Shown here piece after piece: positions 26,395-36,198 of a DNA stretch of 64,000 nucleotides. The position numbers were made by a program, and so were the translations under genes. The stretch's first letter is position 1; every line of letters starts with the position of its first letter. The notes beneath the pieces were generated by a model. It was not told the origin of the DNA. It made no database searches and worked only from the letters and a program-made list of their open reading frames with translations. The DNA is taken from NCBI GenBank assembly GCA_052244495.1, contig JBQPXH010000002.1; one strand, written 5' to 3'. Source of the DNA: Cereibacter_A sp052244495 (GTDB taxonomy: Bacteria > Pseudomonadota > Alphaproteobacteria > Rhodobacterales > Rhodobacteraceae).

Positions 26395-28218
26395 GTGTCC
26401 GTTTTCAGCGTCCGGTCGCTTGGTCTCCTGTCCGCCGTCGTCGGCCTCGGCTTCACTTCCGTCGCACCCTCCGCCCAGACGCTCGACCGGCTTGAGTTCC
26501 GCGTGGCCGGGGGGAACGACGAGGTCGAACGCGCGATCAAGGGAGCGTCCGCGATCATCGCGGCGCGGGATGCCGGGGACGGCGAGGCGCAGGACATCTT
26601 CAGCGCCGCGCGTGCAGAATACGGCAGGCTCGTCACGGCGCTGTACGGGCTCGGCTACTACTCTCCCGTCGTGAGCGTGCTGGTGGACGGGCGCGAGGCC
26701 GCCGAGATACCGCCGCTGGATGCACCGGACACGATCCGCACGATCATCGTGCAGGTGCAGGTCGGGCCGCCGTTCCGCTTCGGCCTCGCACGGGTCGCCC
26801 CTCTCGCGCCAGAGACCGAGCTTCCGGACGACTTCCGCGCCGGGGAACGCGCCCGCAGCACGCTGGTGCAGGATTCCGTGACCGCGGCCGCGGACGGCTG
26901 GCGTTCGGTGGGCTTTGCGAAGGTGGACGTCGGATCCCAGGACGTGGTTGCGGATCATGCGCGCCAGACCCTCGATGCCGATATCCGCATGGCCCCCGGC
27001 CCCAGGCTGCGCTTCGGCCCGATGCGCATCGTCGGCAACAAGGGCATCAGCGAGCGCCGCATCCGCAAGATCGCCGACCTTCCCTCGGGCGAGGTCTACG
27101 ACCCGGAGGAACTGGAGGATAGCGCCGACCGCCTGCGCCGGACGGGCGTCTTCCGCTCGGTCTCGCTGACCGAGGACGAGACCGTGACGCCGCCGGATCT
27201 ACTCGGGATCACGGCAACGGTGGTCGAGGAACTTCCCCGCCGCTACAGCTTCGGGGTCGAGGTCTCGAGTCTCGAGGGCGCCACCGTCACCGGGCAGTGG
27301 ATCCACCGCAACCTGCTCGGCGGCGGCGAGCGCCTGACCGTCACCGGCGAGGTCGACAACCTCGGTGCCTCGAACAGCGGGGTGGACTACCGGCTCGGCG
27401 TGACGCTGGACCGGCCGGCGACGCCCACCGCCGACACGACGCTGGGCTTCGGCGTCGAGGTGGAGCGGCTGGACGAGGAAGACTACCTCGCCGACACGAT
27501 CTCGCTCAGCACGTCGCTCACGCGGCTCTTCAGCAAGCGGCTCACCGGAAGCATCGGGCTCGGCTATTCCTACTCCGACGTCGAGGATGATTTCGGCGCG
27601 TATGTCTACGAATACGTCTCATTGCCCGGCACGCTGATCTGGAATGCGCGCGACGACGATCTCGACACGACGAGCGGCTATTACGTCGCCGCCGGGGCCA
27701 CACCTTTCCAGGGATTTGGCGACACCGGATCAGGCGGACAGGTGACGCTGGACGGGCGCGCCTTCTTCGGCTTCGGCGACGAGGATCGGCCTTACGTTCT
27801 CGCGGGACGCCTTCAGGCCGGGGCGGTCTTCGGATCCGAGCTGCTCGAGACCCCGCGCGAATATCTCTTCTATTCAGGCGGCGGCGGCACCGTCCGCGGC
27901 CAGCCCTACCAGTCGCTCGGCGTGCGGCCGGACCCGACGGATCCCGACTACAAGATCGGCGGCACGCGCTTCGCCGCGCTTTCGGCCGAATTTCGCGCGC
28001 CGATTACGGAACGTATCGGTGTGGTGGCCTTCGCCGATGCCGGCTACGTCACCGCCGAGAGCATCGAAAGCGACCGCGACGAATGGCATGCGGGAGCAGG
28101 CCTCGGCCTGCGCTATGCCACCGGCTTCGGCCCGATCCGCGTGGATGTGGCTGGCCCGGTCGGGGGCGACACGGGCGATGGCGTGCAGATCTACGTCGGT
28201 ATCGGGCAGGCATTCTGA
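26395..28218 (+). CDS. tamA: Outer-membrane translocation/assembly protein TamA (Omp85 family)
   Basis: About 607 residues. A signal peptide (VSVFSVRSLGLLSAVVGLGF...PSAQ) is followed by POTRA domains, including FGPMRIVGNKGISERRIRKI and LPSGEVYDPEELEDSADRLR, and a 16-strand barrel of the surface-antigen/Omp85 type, with GGGGTVRGQPYQSLG and the final ATGFGPIRVDVAGPV. TamA pairs with TamB in envelope biogenesis. The GTG at 26395 is chosen because AGGGGGAAG precedes it and the signal peptide starts there; 36 upstream codons look non-coding. TGATG junction with tamB. Confidence 0.9.
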   Translation: MSVFSVRSLGLLSAVVGLGFTSVAPSAQTLDRLEFRVAGGNDEVERAIKGASAIIAARDAGDGEAQDIFSAARAEYGRLVTALYGLGYYSPVVSVLVDGREAAEIPPLDAPDTIRTIIVQVQVGPPFRFGLARVAPLAPETELPDDFRAGERARSTLVQDSVTAAADGWRSVGFAKVDVGSQDVVADHARQTLDADIRMAPGPRLRFGPMRIVGNKGISERRIRKIADLPSGEVYDPEELEDSADRLRRTGVFRSVSLTEDETVTPPDLLGITATVVEELPRRYSFGVEVSSLEGATVTGQWIHRNLLGGGERLTVTGEVDNLGASNSGVDYRLGVTLDRPATPTADTTLGFGVEVERLDEEDYLADTISLSTSLTRLFSKRLTGSIGLGYSYSDVEDDFGAYVYEYVSLPGTLIWNARDDDLDTTSGYYVAAGATPFQGFGDTGSGGQVTLDGRAFFGFGDEDRPYVLAGRLQAGAVFGSELLETPREYLFYSGGGGTVRGQPYQSLGVRPDPTDPDYKIGGTRFAALSAEFRAPITERIGVVAFADAGYVTAESIESDRDEWHAGAGLGLRYATGFGPIRVDVAGPVGGDTGDGVQIYVGIGQAF

Positions 28219-31200
28219 TGCGGATCATCCTCTTCCTTCTTTGGCTTCTTTTGCCCGTCGCGGCCGCGGCGCAGACCGCCGACGAGGATCGCGGCTTCCT
28301 GCAGGGACTGATCGAGGACAACCTCTCTTCCGCCGGCCGGGCGGTCCGCATCGAGGGCTTCCAGGGCGCTCTCTCGTCGCGCGCGACGATTCAAAGGCTG
28401 ACCATCGCCGACGATCAGGGCATCTGGCTCACGCTGAACGAGGTCGTGCTCGACTGGAGCCGCTCGGCTCTCCTGGCGGGCCGGCTGTCGGTGTCGGAGC
28501 TTTCGGCGGTCGAGATCATTCTCGACCGGCTGCCGGTGGCCGAAGAAGGTGTCGATGTCCCCTCGCCCGAGGCAACGGACTTCTCGCTGCCCGATCTGCC
28601 GGTCTCCATCGAGATCGGGCGCGTCGCGGCCGACCGCCTCGTTCTCGGCGAGCCGGTCCTCGGCAGGGCGATCGAGGCCAGTCTCGAGGCCTCGGGTTCT
28701 CTTGCGAACGGGGCTGGCGAGGCCGAGTTGCTGGCACGCCGGACCGACGGTCCGCAGGGCGAGTTGCGCCTGACGGCCAGCTTCGCGAACACCAGCCGCG
28801 AACTTGCTCTGGATCTGGACCTCAACGAGGGCGACGACGGCATTGCCGCAACGCTGATGGGCCTGCCGGGCACACCGCCCCTTGAACTGACGGTGCAGGG
28901 GACGGGCCCGCTCAGCGACTACGCGGCCGACATCCGCCTCGCGACAGACGGCGAGGAGCGTCTGGCGGGACGTGTGACGCTGCAGGGCGATGCGGCTGAG
29001 GGACGGCAGTTCGCCGCCGTGCTCGGAGGGAACGTGGTCCCGCTCTTCCTGCCCGAGTACGCGGAATTCTTCGGGCCCGACGTTCAGCTGGACGTTGCCG
29101 GCAATCGCGCGCCCGACGGCAGGCTTGACCTGAACCGCCTGCTGCTCTCGACCCGCGCACTGCAGCTCGAAGGCAATCTCGTGCTCGCAGCGGACGGCTT
29201 GCCCGAGCGCATTGCGCTGACCGGACAGGTTGCTTCCGCCGATGGCCAGCCGGTGCTGCTGCCCCTGTCGGGCGCCGAGACGCGCGTGACCCGGGCGGAT
29301 CTCGACGTGGCCTATGATGCAGCGCAAGGCGAGACATGGACGACGCGCCTGGCTGTCCAGGATCTCGACCGCCCCGACTTCGCGGCCGGACGCCTTACGC
29401 TCGACGGCTCGGGCCGCATCGCGCGCCGAGAGGGGGGAGCGGCGACGGTCTCGGGCACGCTCGACTATGCGGCCGAGGATCTCCGCCCGGCGGATCCGGA
29501 TCTCGCGACGGCGCTTGGTTCTCGCGTGGCGGGCAGCGCCGATTTCTCCTGGGACGAGGGCGGCGACGGCCTGCAGCTGCCGAGGCTGACGCTCGATGGC
29601 GACGACTACGGTCTTGCGGCCGATCTGACCTTCGAGGGGCTGACGAGCGACCTCGCCATATCGGGCGATGCGGACCTGCGCTTCGCCGATCTCTCCCGGT
29701 TCTCCGGGCTCGCCGGACGGCCCCTGGGCGGCAGCGGAACGGGCACGGTCAGCGGCTCCTATGCGGCCCTCACGGGGGCAATCGATGCCGAGGCAACCGT
29801 CAGCGGCACCGACCTCGCGATCGGTCAGGCCGAGGTCGACAATCTTCTGAAGGGCACGTCGCAACTTCAGGCCTCGCTGGTTCGCGACACGCAGGGGACC
29901 CGTCTGCGAGCATTGCGCGTCGAGGCGCAGAGCCTGACGGCCACCGCTTCGGGCACGCTGGCGACAGCCGGCAGCGACATCTCGGCACAATTGTCCTTCG
30001 CCGATCTCTCGGTTCTCGGTCCGGCCTATGGCGGACGGATGGAGGCGGATGCGAGCTTCTCGGGCACACCGGAGGCCGGACAGGTTTCGCTCACTGCCAC
30101 GGGGCAGGATCTGAGCATCGGCCAGCCGCAGGTGGATGGTCTTCTTCGCGGCTCCTCGACCATCGAGATGGCGGGACGGCTGGATCAGGGTGCGCTGGTC
30201 CTTGATCGTGCGACGGTGAACGCAAACACGCTCGATCTTTCGGCCACCGGGCGGCTCGCAACCGACGGCAGCGACGTGACGGCCAGCCTCCGCTTTTCCG
30301 ACCTCTCGCCTCTGGGCGCGGGCTACGGGGGATCACTCTCCGCGACGGCCGGCTTCCAGGGCACGCCGCAGAATGCCACGATCACGGCGGACTCGCGTGC
30401 GACGAACCTGCGCATAGGCCAGGCTCAGGCGAACAGCCTGCTGCGCGGAGAGAGCACGCTCTCGGCACGGGTGCGGATCGAGAACGGGACGATCCAGGTG
30501 GATCAGGCCAACCTCCGCAACCCGCAGCTCACCGTCGCGGCCGAGGGGGCGGTCTCGGGCACCGACCGGACGCTGACGCTGGACGCGCGCCTGGCCAATC
30601 TTGCGCTGGTCGTGCCGCAGTTTCCGGGACCGCTTACCGTAAGGGGAACCGCCCGGAGCGAGGGCCAGACCTACAGCATCGACCTGCGCGCACAGGGTCC
30701 GGGCCAGATCGACGCCCGGGCGCAGGGCACGGCGGCAATGGACTTCTCGAGCGTCAATCTCGGGATCAGCGGCAGTGCACAGGCAGCGCTCGCCAACCCG
30801 TTCATCGAGCCTCGCAACGTCGTGGGGCCCCTCCGCTTCGACCTGCGGGTGAACGGCCGGCCAGCCCTCTCCTCCGTCTCCGGCCAGATCTCGTTGTCGG
30901 GCGGGCGGTTCGCCGATCAGGATCTCGGCCTCGTGATCGAGGGGCTGCAGGCAAATGCAACCCTCTCCGGGGCGCGGGCGAACATCGAGGTTCAGGGACG
31001 CCCGGCGGCGGGCGGGCGGCTGACGGTGTCCGGTGGCATCGGGCTTGAAGCGCCGCATACGTCCGACCTCGTCATCGACATCCGCCGCGCCGTCCTGCGC
31101 GATCCGGAACTCTATGAGACCACGGCGACCGGACAAGTCACCGTACGCGGACCCCTCACGGGCGGGGCGCAGATCGCGGGGCGGATCGATCTCGAGGAGA

Positions 31201-32051
31201 CGGAACTCCGCATCCCCTCCACCGGCTTCGGCGGAGCCAACGGCCTGCCGGATCTGAGGCACCGCAACGAACCCGCGCCCGTCCGCCGGACCCGCGCACG
31301 CGCAGGCCTGATCGACGAGGGCGGTGGCGCAGGGGGCGCAGGAGGAAGCTCGCAACCCTTCGGGCTGAACCTGCTGATCAGTTCACCGGACCGCATCTTC
31401 ATCCGTGGCCGGGGCCTCGATGCGGAACTCGGAGGCCAGCTTCTCGTCTCGGGCACCACGGCCAATGTCGTGCCCAGCGGCGCCTTCAACCTGATCCGAG
31501 GGCGGCTCGACATCCTCGGCAAGCGGCTGGTCCTCAGCGAGGCGCAGCTTCTTCTCGAGGGCGATTTCGTGCCGTTCATCCGCGTCGTCGCTTCGACGGA
31601 GAACGACGGCATCACGACATCGGTGGTGATCGAGGGGCGCGCGGACGAGCCGGATGTCAGCTTCACCTCGACACCGGAGCTGCCCGAGGAAGAGGTGATC
31701 TCGCGCCTGCTCTTCGGGCGGGGCCTCGACACGATCAGCCCGCTTCAGGCGGCGCAGCTTGCCTCCGCAGTAGCCACGCTCGCGGGGCGAGGCGGAGAAG
31801 GCGTCATCGGACGGCTGCGGCAGGGCTTCGGGCTCGACGATCTGGACGTGGCGACGGATGCGGACGGCAGTGCCTCGCTCAGGGCCGGCAAGTACATTTC
31901 GGAGAATGTCTACACGCAGGTCGAGGTCGATCAGCAGGGGCAGAGCCAGATCAACCTCAACCTCGACGTCACATCCAGCATCAAGTTGCGGGGCAGCGTC
32001 GGGACCAAGGGCGACACTTCGATCGGGATCTTCTTCGAGGGCGACTACTGA
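28218..32051 (+). CDS. tamB: Translocation/assembly module protein TamB
   Basis: A 1277-residue AsmA-like envelope protein thought to bridge inner and outer membranes and move lipids or assist barrel assembly. The N-terminal MRIILFLLWLLLPVAAAAQ is a signal anchor. The long middle is repetitive beta-groove sequence; near residues 520-760 three related segments recur, containing LSIGQPQVDGLLRGSS, LAIGQAEVDNLLKGTS and LRIGQAQANSLLRGES. The C-terminal DUF490 domain (SSQPFGLNLLISSPDRIFIR ... LRGSVGTKGDTSIGIFFEGD) is intact. It starts inside the tamA stop (TGATG) and ends 3 nt from the convergent yihY-like gene. Confidence 0.94.
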   Translation: MRIILFLLWLLLPVAAAAQTADEDRGFLQGLIEDNLSSAGRAVRIEGFQGALSSRATIQRLTIADDQGIWLTLNEVVLDWSRSALLAGRLSVSELSAVEIILDRLPVAEEGVDVPSPEATDFSLPDLPVSIEIGRVAADRLVLGEPVLGRAIEASLEASGSLANGAGEAELLARRTDGPQGELRLTASFANTSRELALDLDLNEGDDGIAATLMGLPGTPPLELTVQGTGPLSDYAADIRLATDGEERLAGRVTLQGDAAEGRQFAAVLGGNVVPLFLPEYAEFFGPDVQLDVAGNRAPDGRLDLNRLLLSTRALQLEGNLVLAADGLPERIALTGQVASADGQPVLLPLSGAETRVTRADLDVAYDAAQGETWTTRLAVQDLDRPDFAAGRLTLDGSGRIARREGGAATVSGTLDYAAEDLRPADPDLATALGSRVAGSADFSWDEGGDGLQLPRLTLDGDDYGLAADLTFEGLTSDLAISGDADLRFADLSRFSGLAGRPLGGSGTGTVSGSYAALTGAIDAEATVSGTDLAIGQAEVDNLLKGTSQLQASLVRDTQGTRLRALRVEAQSLTATASGTLATAGSDISAQLSFADLSVLGPAYGGRMEADASFSGTPEAGQVSLTATGQDLSIGQPQVDGLLRGSSTIEMAGRLDQGALVLDRATVNANTLDLSATGRLATDGSDVTASLRFSDLSPLGAGYGGSLSATAGFQGTPQNATITADSRATNLRIGQAQANSLLRGESTLSARVRIENGTIQVDQANLRNPQLTVAAEGAVSGTDRTLTLDARLANLALVVPQFPGPLTVRGTARSEGQTYSIDLRAQGPGQIDARAQGTAAMDFSSVNLGISGSAQAALANPFIEPRNVVGPLRFDLRVNGRPALSSVSGQISLSGGRFADQDLGLVIEGLQANATLSGARANIEVQGRPAAGGRLTVSGGIGLEAPHTSDLVIDIRRAVLRDPELYETTATGQVTVRGPLTGGAQIAGRIDLEETELRIPSTGFGGANGLPDLRHRNEPAPVRRTRARAGLIDEGGGAGGAGGSSQPFGLNLLISSPDRIFIRGRGLDAELGGQLLVSGTTANVVPSGAFNLIRGRLDILGKRLVLSEAQLLLEGDFVPFIRVVASTENDGITTSVVIEGRADEPDVSFTSTPELPEEEVISRLLFGRGLDTISPLQAAQLASAVATLAGRGGEGVIGRLRQGFGLDDLDVATDADGSASLRAGKYISENVYTQVEVDQQGQSQINLNLDVTSSIKLRGSVGTKGDTSIGIFFEGDY

Positions 32052-32054
32052 TCC

Positions 32055-32891
32055 CTAGTGCGGTGCTGCGCGGACGGCATCGACCGCCGCTCCGAGCAGA
32101 ACCGCGAAGGCGCTGAGGTAGAGCCAGACAAGAAGCGCCACGACGGCACCGATCGAGCCGTAGACTTCGTTGTAGTTTGCGAAGTTCGCCAGATAGAACA
32201 CCAGCGCGCGCGAGGCGATCGCCCAGAGCGCGACGGCCACCAGCAGTCCCCAGGTGATGATCGGCTTCGGGCTGCCCTTCGGCCTGTTCGGTCCCAGCCT
32301 GTAGACGAGAGCGACGCCGAAGATCACGACCAGCATGCCGACCGCGACATTGGCAAGCTCCAGGATCTTCTGGTCGGCATCGCCGAGCGGGATGATATTG
32401 AGCACGAGCGGAGCCACGACCGAGAGCAGCATGGCGACCAGACCCACCCCCACAAGCGTCAGCGTGAGCACGATGGCCCGGACGATGTGCCAGGGGCCCA
32501 TGCGGTTCGGAAGACGGTGAGTCGCGTTCAGCCCGCGGATGAGCGCCGCAACACCCGCGCGTGCAGACCAGATGGCGGCCCCGGTGGTGAAGAGGCTTGC
32601 CCAGCCGAGATGCCGGCTGTTGGCCGCCAGAAGCGCCTCGACCTGGGCGCGGAAGAGACCGTAGGCCTGCTCGGGCAGGAAATCGGCAGCGAGGTCGATC
32701 TGGGCGCGGATCACGCCGGGGTCGGACGCCCAGCCCCAGATCGCGATCAGCGCCGCCACGGCGGGGAAGATCGCAAGGAAGCCGTAGAAGGCGATGCCGG
32801 CCGCGGCCAGATTGAGATCGGCAGAATCGATCCTGTCGTAGAGCCGCACCAGCAGCCGCCACCGCGCTCGCCAGAAGCCTTCCGCGCCCAC
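32055..32891 (-). CDS. YihY/virulence factor BrkB family membrane protein
   Basis: A 278-residue inner-membrane protein with six hydrophobic segments. The family block DLNLAAAGIAFYGFLAIFPA opens the protein and YGSIGAVVALLVWLYLSAFA closes it. The family was once called ribonuclease BN, which is now considered wrong; function remains unknown, possibly transport. The start is GTG: an in-frame TGA lies two codons upstream (32897-32895), so no earlier start is possible. It converges with tamB and lies downstream of the terminator of the next gene. Confidence 0.92.
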   Translation of the reverse strand: MGAEGFWRARWRLLVRLYDRIDSADLNLAAAGIAFYGFLAIFPAVAALIAIWGWASDPGVIRAQIDLAADFLPEQAYGLFRAQVEALLAANSRHLGWASLFTTGAAIWSARAGVAALIRGLNATHRLPNRMGPWHIVRAIVLTLTLVGVGLVAMLLSVVAPLVLNIIPLGDADQKILELANVAVGMLVVIFGVALVYRLGPNRPKGSPKPIITWGLLVAVALWAIASRALVFYLANFANYNEVYGSIGAVVALLVWLYLSAFAVLLGAAVDAVRAAPH

Positions 32892-32913
32892 GCATCACCC
32901 ATGCTGGAATGAA

Positions 32914-32940
32914 GAAGGCCCGCGGATTTCGCGGGCCTTC
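32914..32940 (-). terminator. Terminator of the small exported-protein gene
   Basis: Perfect 11-bp inverted repeat GAAGGCCCGCG / CGCGGGCCTTC with a 5-nt loop. On the minus strand it is followed by TTCATTCC. It separates the 77-aa gene from the yihY-like gene. Confidence 0.65.
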
Positions 32941-32964
32941 GAACTGTTCCGAGGCTGTCCGAGA

Positions 32965-33198
32965 TTACTCGGAGTCGGTGGTGTCGTCGTCGTCGTCGTT
33001 GTCCGAAGCGATCAGCGCGATGATCGCGGCAGCGCCGAGCGCCGGCAGGAGCAGGCCGCCCATGCTGCCGGTTTCTTCGGCGGCAACAACCGCCACCGGC
33101 TCGGCTTCGTCAACCACGACCACCGGGCCGCCGGCGAAGGCCGCCATGGCCGAGGACACGAGCGCCGTCGATGCGACGAGAGCAGTCAGTTTCTTCAT
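32965..33198 (-). CDS. Small exported protein with C-terminal membrane segment (77 aa)
   Basis: MKKLTALVASTALVSSAMAAFAGG is a signal peptide. The mature part has a Val/Pro/Glu-rich stretch (GPVVVVDEAEPVAVVAAEET), then one hydrophobic segment (GGLLLPALGAAAIIALIAS) and an acidic tail DNDDDDDTTDSE. It shares layout and the GG...PV...E...GGLL-P core with the 58-aa gene at 44264-44440. TTGGAG precedes the ATG. A terminator follows. Function unknown; a small periplasm-facing membrane peptide is the safest description. Confidence 0.7.
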   Translation of the reverse strand: MKKLTALVASTALVSSAMAAFAGGPVVVVDEAEPVAVVAAEETGSMGGLLLPALGAAAIIALIASDNDDDDDTTDSE

Positions 33199-33281
33199 TT
33201 GCGTTCTCCAAGTATAATGGCCGCTTGATAACCTGATACCATAGGGGCAACTACCAGAAAAGTCCGAACATTGGGTTTCGG

Positions 33282-33944
33282 TCAATCGATCGCCCGGCTG
33301 ATTTTGAGTTTGCCAAGCGTCTGATCGAAAGTTTGCCGACTTTGCCGGATGAAGCCTGCATTATCGACCCAATACTCGTTGGTAAACTGCCCCGTAGCGC
33401 CTTCACATTGCTCCAACACGTGGCGCGTCGGATAGTTTCGTTGGACGATGGTGATAGTTTTGGCGCCGTCCGTTGCGAGAGTGCAACGGAATTCCCGGCG
33501 CACTGTCTGATCCAGGCCGTCGATCTGGTAATGGACGCGCTGGTAACTGCCCGTTCCGGAGGCGATCCGAGAAGCGGACGGGACCTCGGCCGACATGAGA
33601 TCCGGGCCGAGGCCACGCGTCGACACCAGCACTCCATCCCGGAGCCCGATGGTCCGCTCGTCGGTCGAGGACCAGGTGACGACCCCGCCATTCGTCTGGA
33701 ACGGCACCATGAGCGCCCAGGCGCTCGTGCCTTCGACCTCGACGACCGAGAGAGGCTGCGTCACCCGCGAGATCTTGGCCCGGGTCAGGCCGGCCGCGCC
33801 ACTGCTCTCCTGGCCACTTCTGGCCGTCATGGCGGAAAAAGCCTGCTTGAAGTAGGTGGCCGTGCCCCGGGTGTCCTCCTGCGAGCCGCAAGCGGTCATC
33901 AGGGCGAACGCGGCGACAAGACCGGCTCGGATCGCGTGCCGCAT
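33282..33944 (-). CDS. YjbF-family (GfcB-like) lipoprotein for exopolysaccharide export
   Basis: A 220-residue lipoprotein. The N-terminus MRHAIRAGLVAAFALMTACG has a lipobox with Cys19 as the likely lipid site. The mature domain matches the YjbF/GfcB pattern: SRVTQPLSVVEVEG, TWSSTDERTIGLRDGVLVST, and a closing block ending YWVDNAGFIRQS. In E. coli these genes lie in the yjbEFGH and gfc (group 4 capsule) operons. The start overlaps the yjbH-like stop by 1 nt (TGATG), so the pair is co-translated. Exact role in export is unknown. Confidence 0.86.
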   Translation of the reverse strand: MRHAIRAGLVAAFALMTACGSQEDTRGTATYFKQAFSAMTARSGQESSGAAGLTRAKISRVTQPLSVVEVEGTSAWALMVPFQTNGGVVTWSSTDERTIGLRDGVLVSTRGLGPDLMSAEVPSASRIASGTGSYQRVHYQIDGLDQTVRREFRCTLATDGAKTITIVQRNYPTRHVLEQCEGATGQFTNEYWVDNAGFIRQSRQTFDQTLGKLKISRAID

Positions 33945-36112
33945 CACTTCCAGAATCTCCCCCATTGGTCGTCGAGTTCCTGCGCATGGTAGTGCCGCAC
34001 GGTCTCGTAGAGCCTGCCCTCGACATTGACGCGCGATCCGCCGTCCCTAGACACGGGACGGATCGTGGCGCCCGTGGTTTCCCGGGTCGGCTGGCCGAGA
34101 AGGACGGTGAGCGGGATGTTCACGCGGATCCCCTTGTCGAACGAGCCTTCGCCGAACTCTTCCGCCGACGCATCCGTCAGGGTCGCGAAGGCGCCGACCT
34201 TCCATCCGTTCTCGAACTCGCGGTCGAGAGAGAGCGTCGCGCCGTAGTCGCCCGCGAGATAGCGGCCCACATCCACCTGCCCGATGAACTGGTTGCCGAG
34301 ATCGTAATAGACCGAGGCATGGCCGGTCACGATGTCATAGGCCTCGTCCCCCGACAGGAAGCCGAAGCCCTGATCGAATTCGCGCTTCTTGACGTAGTTG
34401 ACCTCTGCACCGAGGGCGAGACGGCTGTTGACGGGCTTCCAGAGAAGCTCGCCGGACGCACCGCCATACATCCGCTCGAGGTATCCGATCGTCACGCGGC
34501 TGTAGAGATTTTCTGCCGGACGGGCGTACCAGGCCCCCGTCAGGCTGTCGATCATGGTCTTGCCTTCCTGGCTGTAGAGGTAGTTGTCGGTCCGCACGCG
34601 GGGCAGGCCCGACTCTGACCGATCCTGCCCGTCGATGTTGCCCGCCAGCTTCTGGCTGACCGAGCCGGACAGCAGGAAGCCCGGAGCGACTTCGTACTGT
34701 CCGCGCAGGCGAAGGCCGAAGTCCGCCCGCACGGGCTCTTCCGGGTCGAAGAGGCTGGTGCGGATGAAGGGGGCGAGCGACCAGTTGAAGCTCGGGTAGC
34801 GCTTCGGATCGAAGGAGAGGCCCGCGATCGGCGGTCCCGCCTCGCCGACCGTCACGCGCTGGCGAATCCGGCCCGCGGCGTCGGCCGAGAACTCGAGCCG
34901 TTCGAGGTCAGAGCGACGGACCGTCACCGTGGAGAGCGGCACGCCGTTCACGACCGGCACGATCTCGAAGGTTTCGACCGAGGCGGGGAGCGAGTAGGCC
35001 ATGGCCCGGGCCGTGCGGCCGACCGCCTGCGCCTCGGCGTCGTAGCGCACGTTGCGGATGCGGATCTGCGCGGTCCGCCCGTCGGAGCCGAAGGCCTCGA
35101 TCAGCACGCCATCCTTGTCGAGCTGCTTCTGCATGTTCTTGCGCAGCAGGCTTGTCGCGTCGGCCTGCGTCACCCATTCCGGCGACCACGCATCCGGGTC
35201 CGAGGCAAGCGACGGACGCGGCCGGATCGGCGTCGGCGCGCGATCGACGAGACCCGTCGTCGTGCGCTCCCGTGGGTTCAACACGAAGTGCAGTCCAAGA
35301 CCGAGTTCGCTGCCGTACATGTAGTAGGCGCCGACCTGGACGCCATGCGAGACTTCGTATTCCGCGCCGAAGTTGAACGGGCTGCTGCGCTCGAAGACCT
35401 GCCGGTCCTCGGCCTCCTCCTCGTAGTCATCGGAGGAGTATTCCATCTTCAGGCTGAGCTTGTCGGTCGGCTGCCACTCGACACCCGCAAATCCGGCCAT
35501 GTCGCCACGGAACCACTGGTCCGCGTTGACCTCGCCACCCTCGCTTTCCTCGGGATTGTAGGACGGGCGGGTGCCGAAGCCGCCGAAGCTTCCATAGCTT
35601 CCGAGTCGGCCCCAGCCGACGCCTGCAGTGACCTTCAGGCTCGGTGTCAGGTGCCTGGTCGCGGCGACATATTCGGCGCTCTGGATGCCGGTGCCGACGA
35701 AATCCTGCAGGCCGATGGTGACGGAAGGCATGTAGCGCCCTTCGTCGAAGGCCCGGAACCGCAGGTCGAAGCTGCGGTCATAATAAGTATCGAACCTGTT
35801 GACGCCCGTGCGATTCTCTTCGGGGATCGCCGCGTTCCAGTCTCCGATTCCCTGATAGCGGAAGCTCGCGGACAGGCGCGGCGTGATCTGGAAGGTGAGG
35901 GTCGTGCGGGTGATCCCGCCGAAGCTCGTCACGCTGGTGTTGAAGATTCCGTCGGGCTGCGCCTCGCCCGAGGGCATGTCGATCAGGCCGGTCGCTCCGT
36001 AAAAGTTGAACGTCGGACGGGTCTCGGACAGAACCGGAGCCGTCGCCACCAAGGCTACGCAGGACGCGCCCGCAAGAAGGCCGCGCCGACGCGCGAATTT
36101 AGGCAGTGCCAT
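33944..36112 (-). CDS. YjbH-family (GfcD-like) outer-membrane exopolysaccharide protein
   Basis: A 722-residue exported protein. The signal peptide is MALPKFARRRGLLAGASCVALVA...LSE. The mature start TFNFYGATGLIDMPSGEAQP is the YjbH hallmark. The remainder alternates amphipathic strands and turns, as expected for a large beta-barrel, and ends NVEGRLYETVRHYHAQELDDQ. The ATG follows GAGGTGACC. Together with the downstream lipoprotein it forms the YjbF-YjbH pair; the upstream genes encode nucleotide-sugar and glycosyl-1-phosphate transfer enzymes. Confidence 0.9.
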   Translation of the reverse strand: MALPKFARRRGLLAGASCVALVATAPVLSETRPTFNFYGATGLIDMPSGEAQPDGIFNTSVTSFGGITRTTLTFQITPRLSASFRYQGIGDWNAAIPEENRTGVNRFDTYYDRSFDLRFRAFDEGRYMPSVTIGLQDFVGTGIQSAEYVAATRHLTPSLKVTAGVGWGRLGSYGSFGGFGTRPSYNPEESEGGEVNADQWFRGDMAGFAGVEWQPTDKLSLKMEYSSDDYEEEAEDRQVFERSSPFNFGAEYEVSHGVQVGAYYMYGSELGLGLHFVLNPRERTTTGLVDRAPTPIRPRPSLASDPDAWSPEWVTQADATSLLRKNMQKQLDKDGVLIEAFGSDGRTAQIRIRNVRYDAEAQAVGRTARAMAYSLPASVETFEIVPVVNGVPLSTVTVRRSDLERLEFSADAAGRIRQRVTVGEAGPPIAGLSFDPKRYPSFNWSLAPFIRTSLFDPEEPVRADFGLRLRGQYEVAPGFLLSGSVSQKLAGNIDGQDRSESGLPRVRTDNYLYSQEGKTMIDSLTGAWYARPAENLYSRVTIGYLERMYGGASGELLWKPVNSRLALGAEVNYVKKREFDQGFGFLSGDEAYDIVTGHASVYYDLGNQFIGQVDVGRYLAGDYGATLSLDREFENGWKVGAFATLTDASAEEFGEGSFDKGIRVNIPLTVLLGQPTRETTGATIRPVSRDGGSRVNVEGRLYETVRHYHAQELDDQWGRFWK

Positions 36113-36198
36113 GGTCACCTCGTTCGTTGCGCGCAGTCTAGGCAGGCTGACAATCCTGAACAACGCCAATCGGCAGCATTCTGGCCAAGCCTTGCCGG

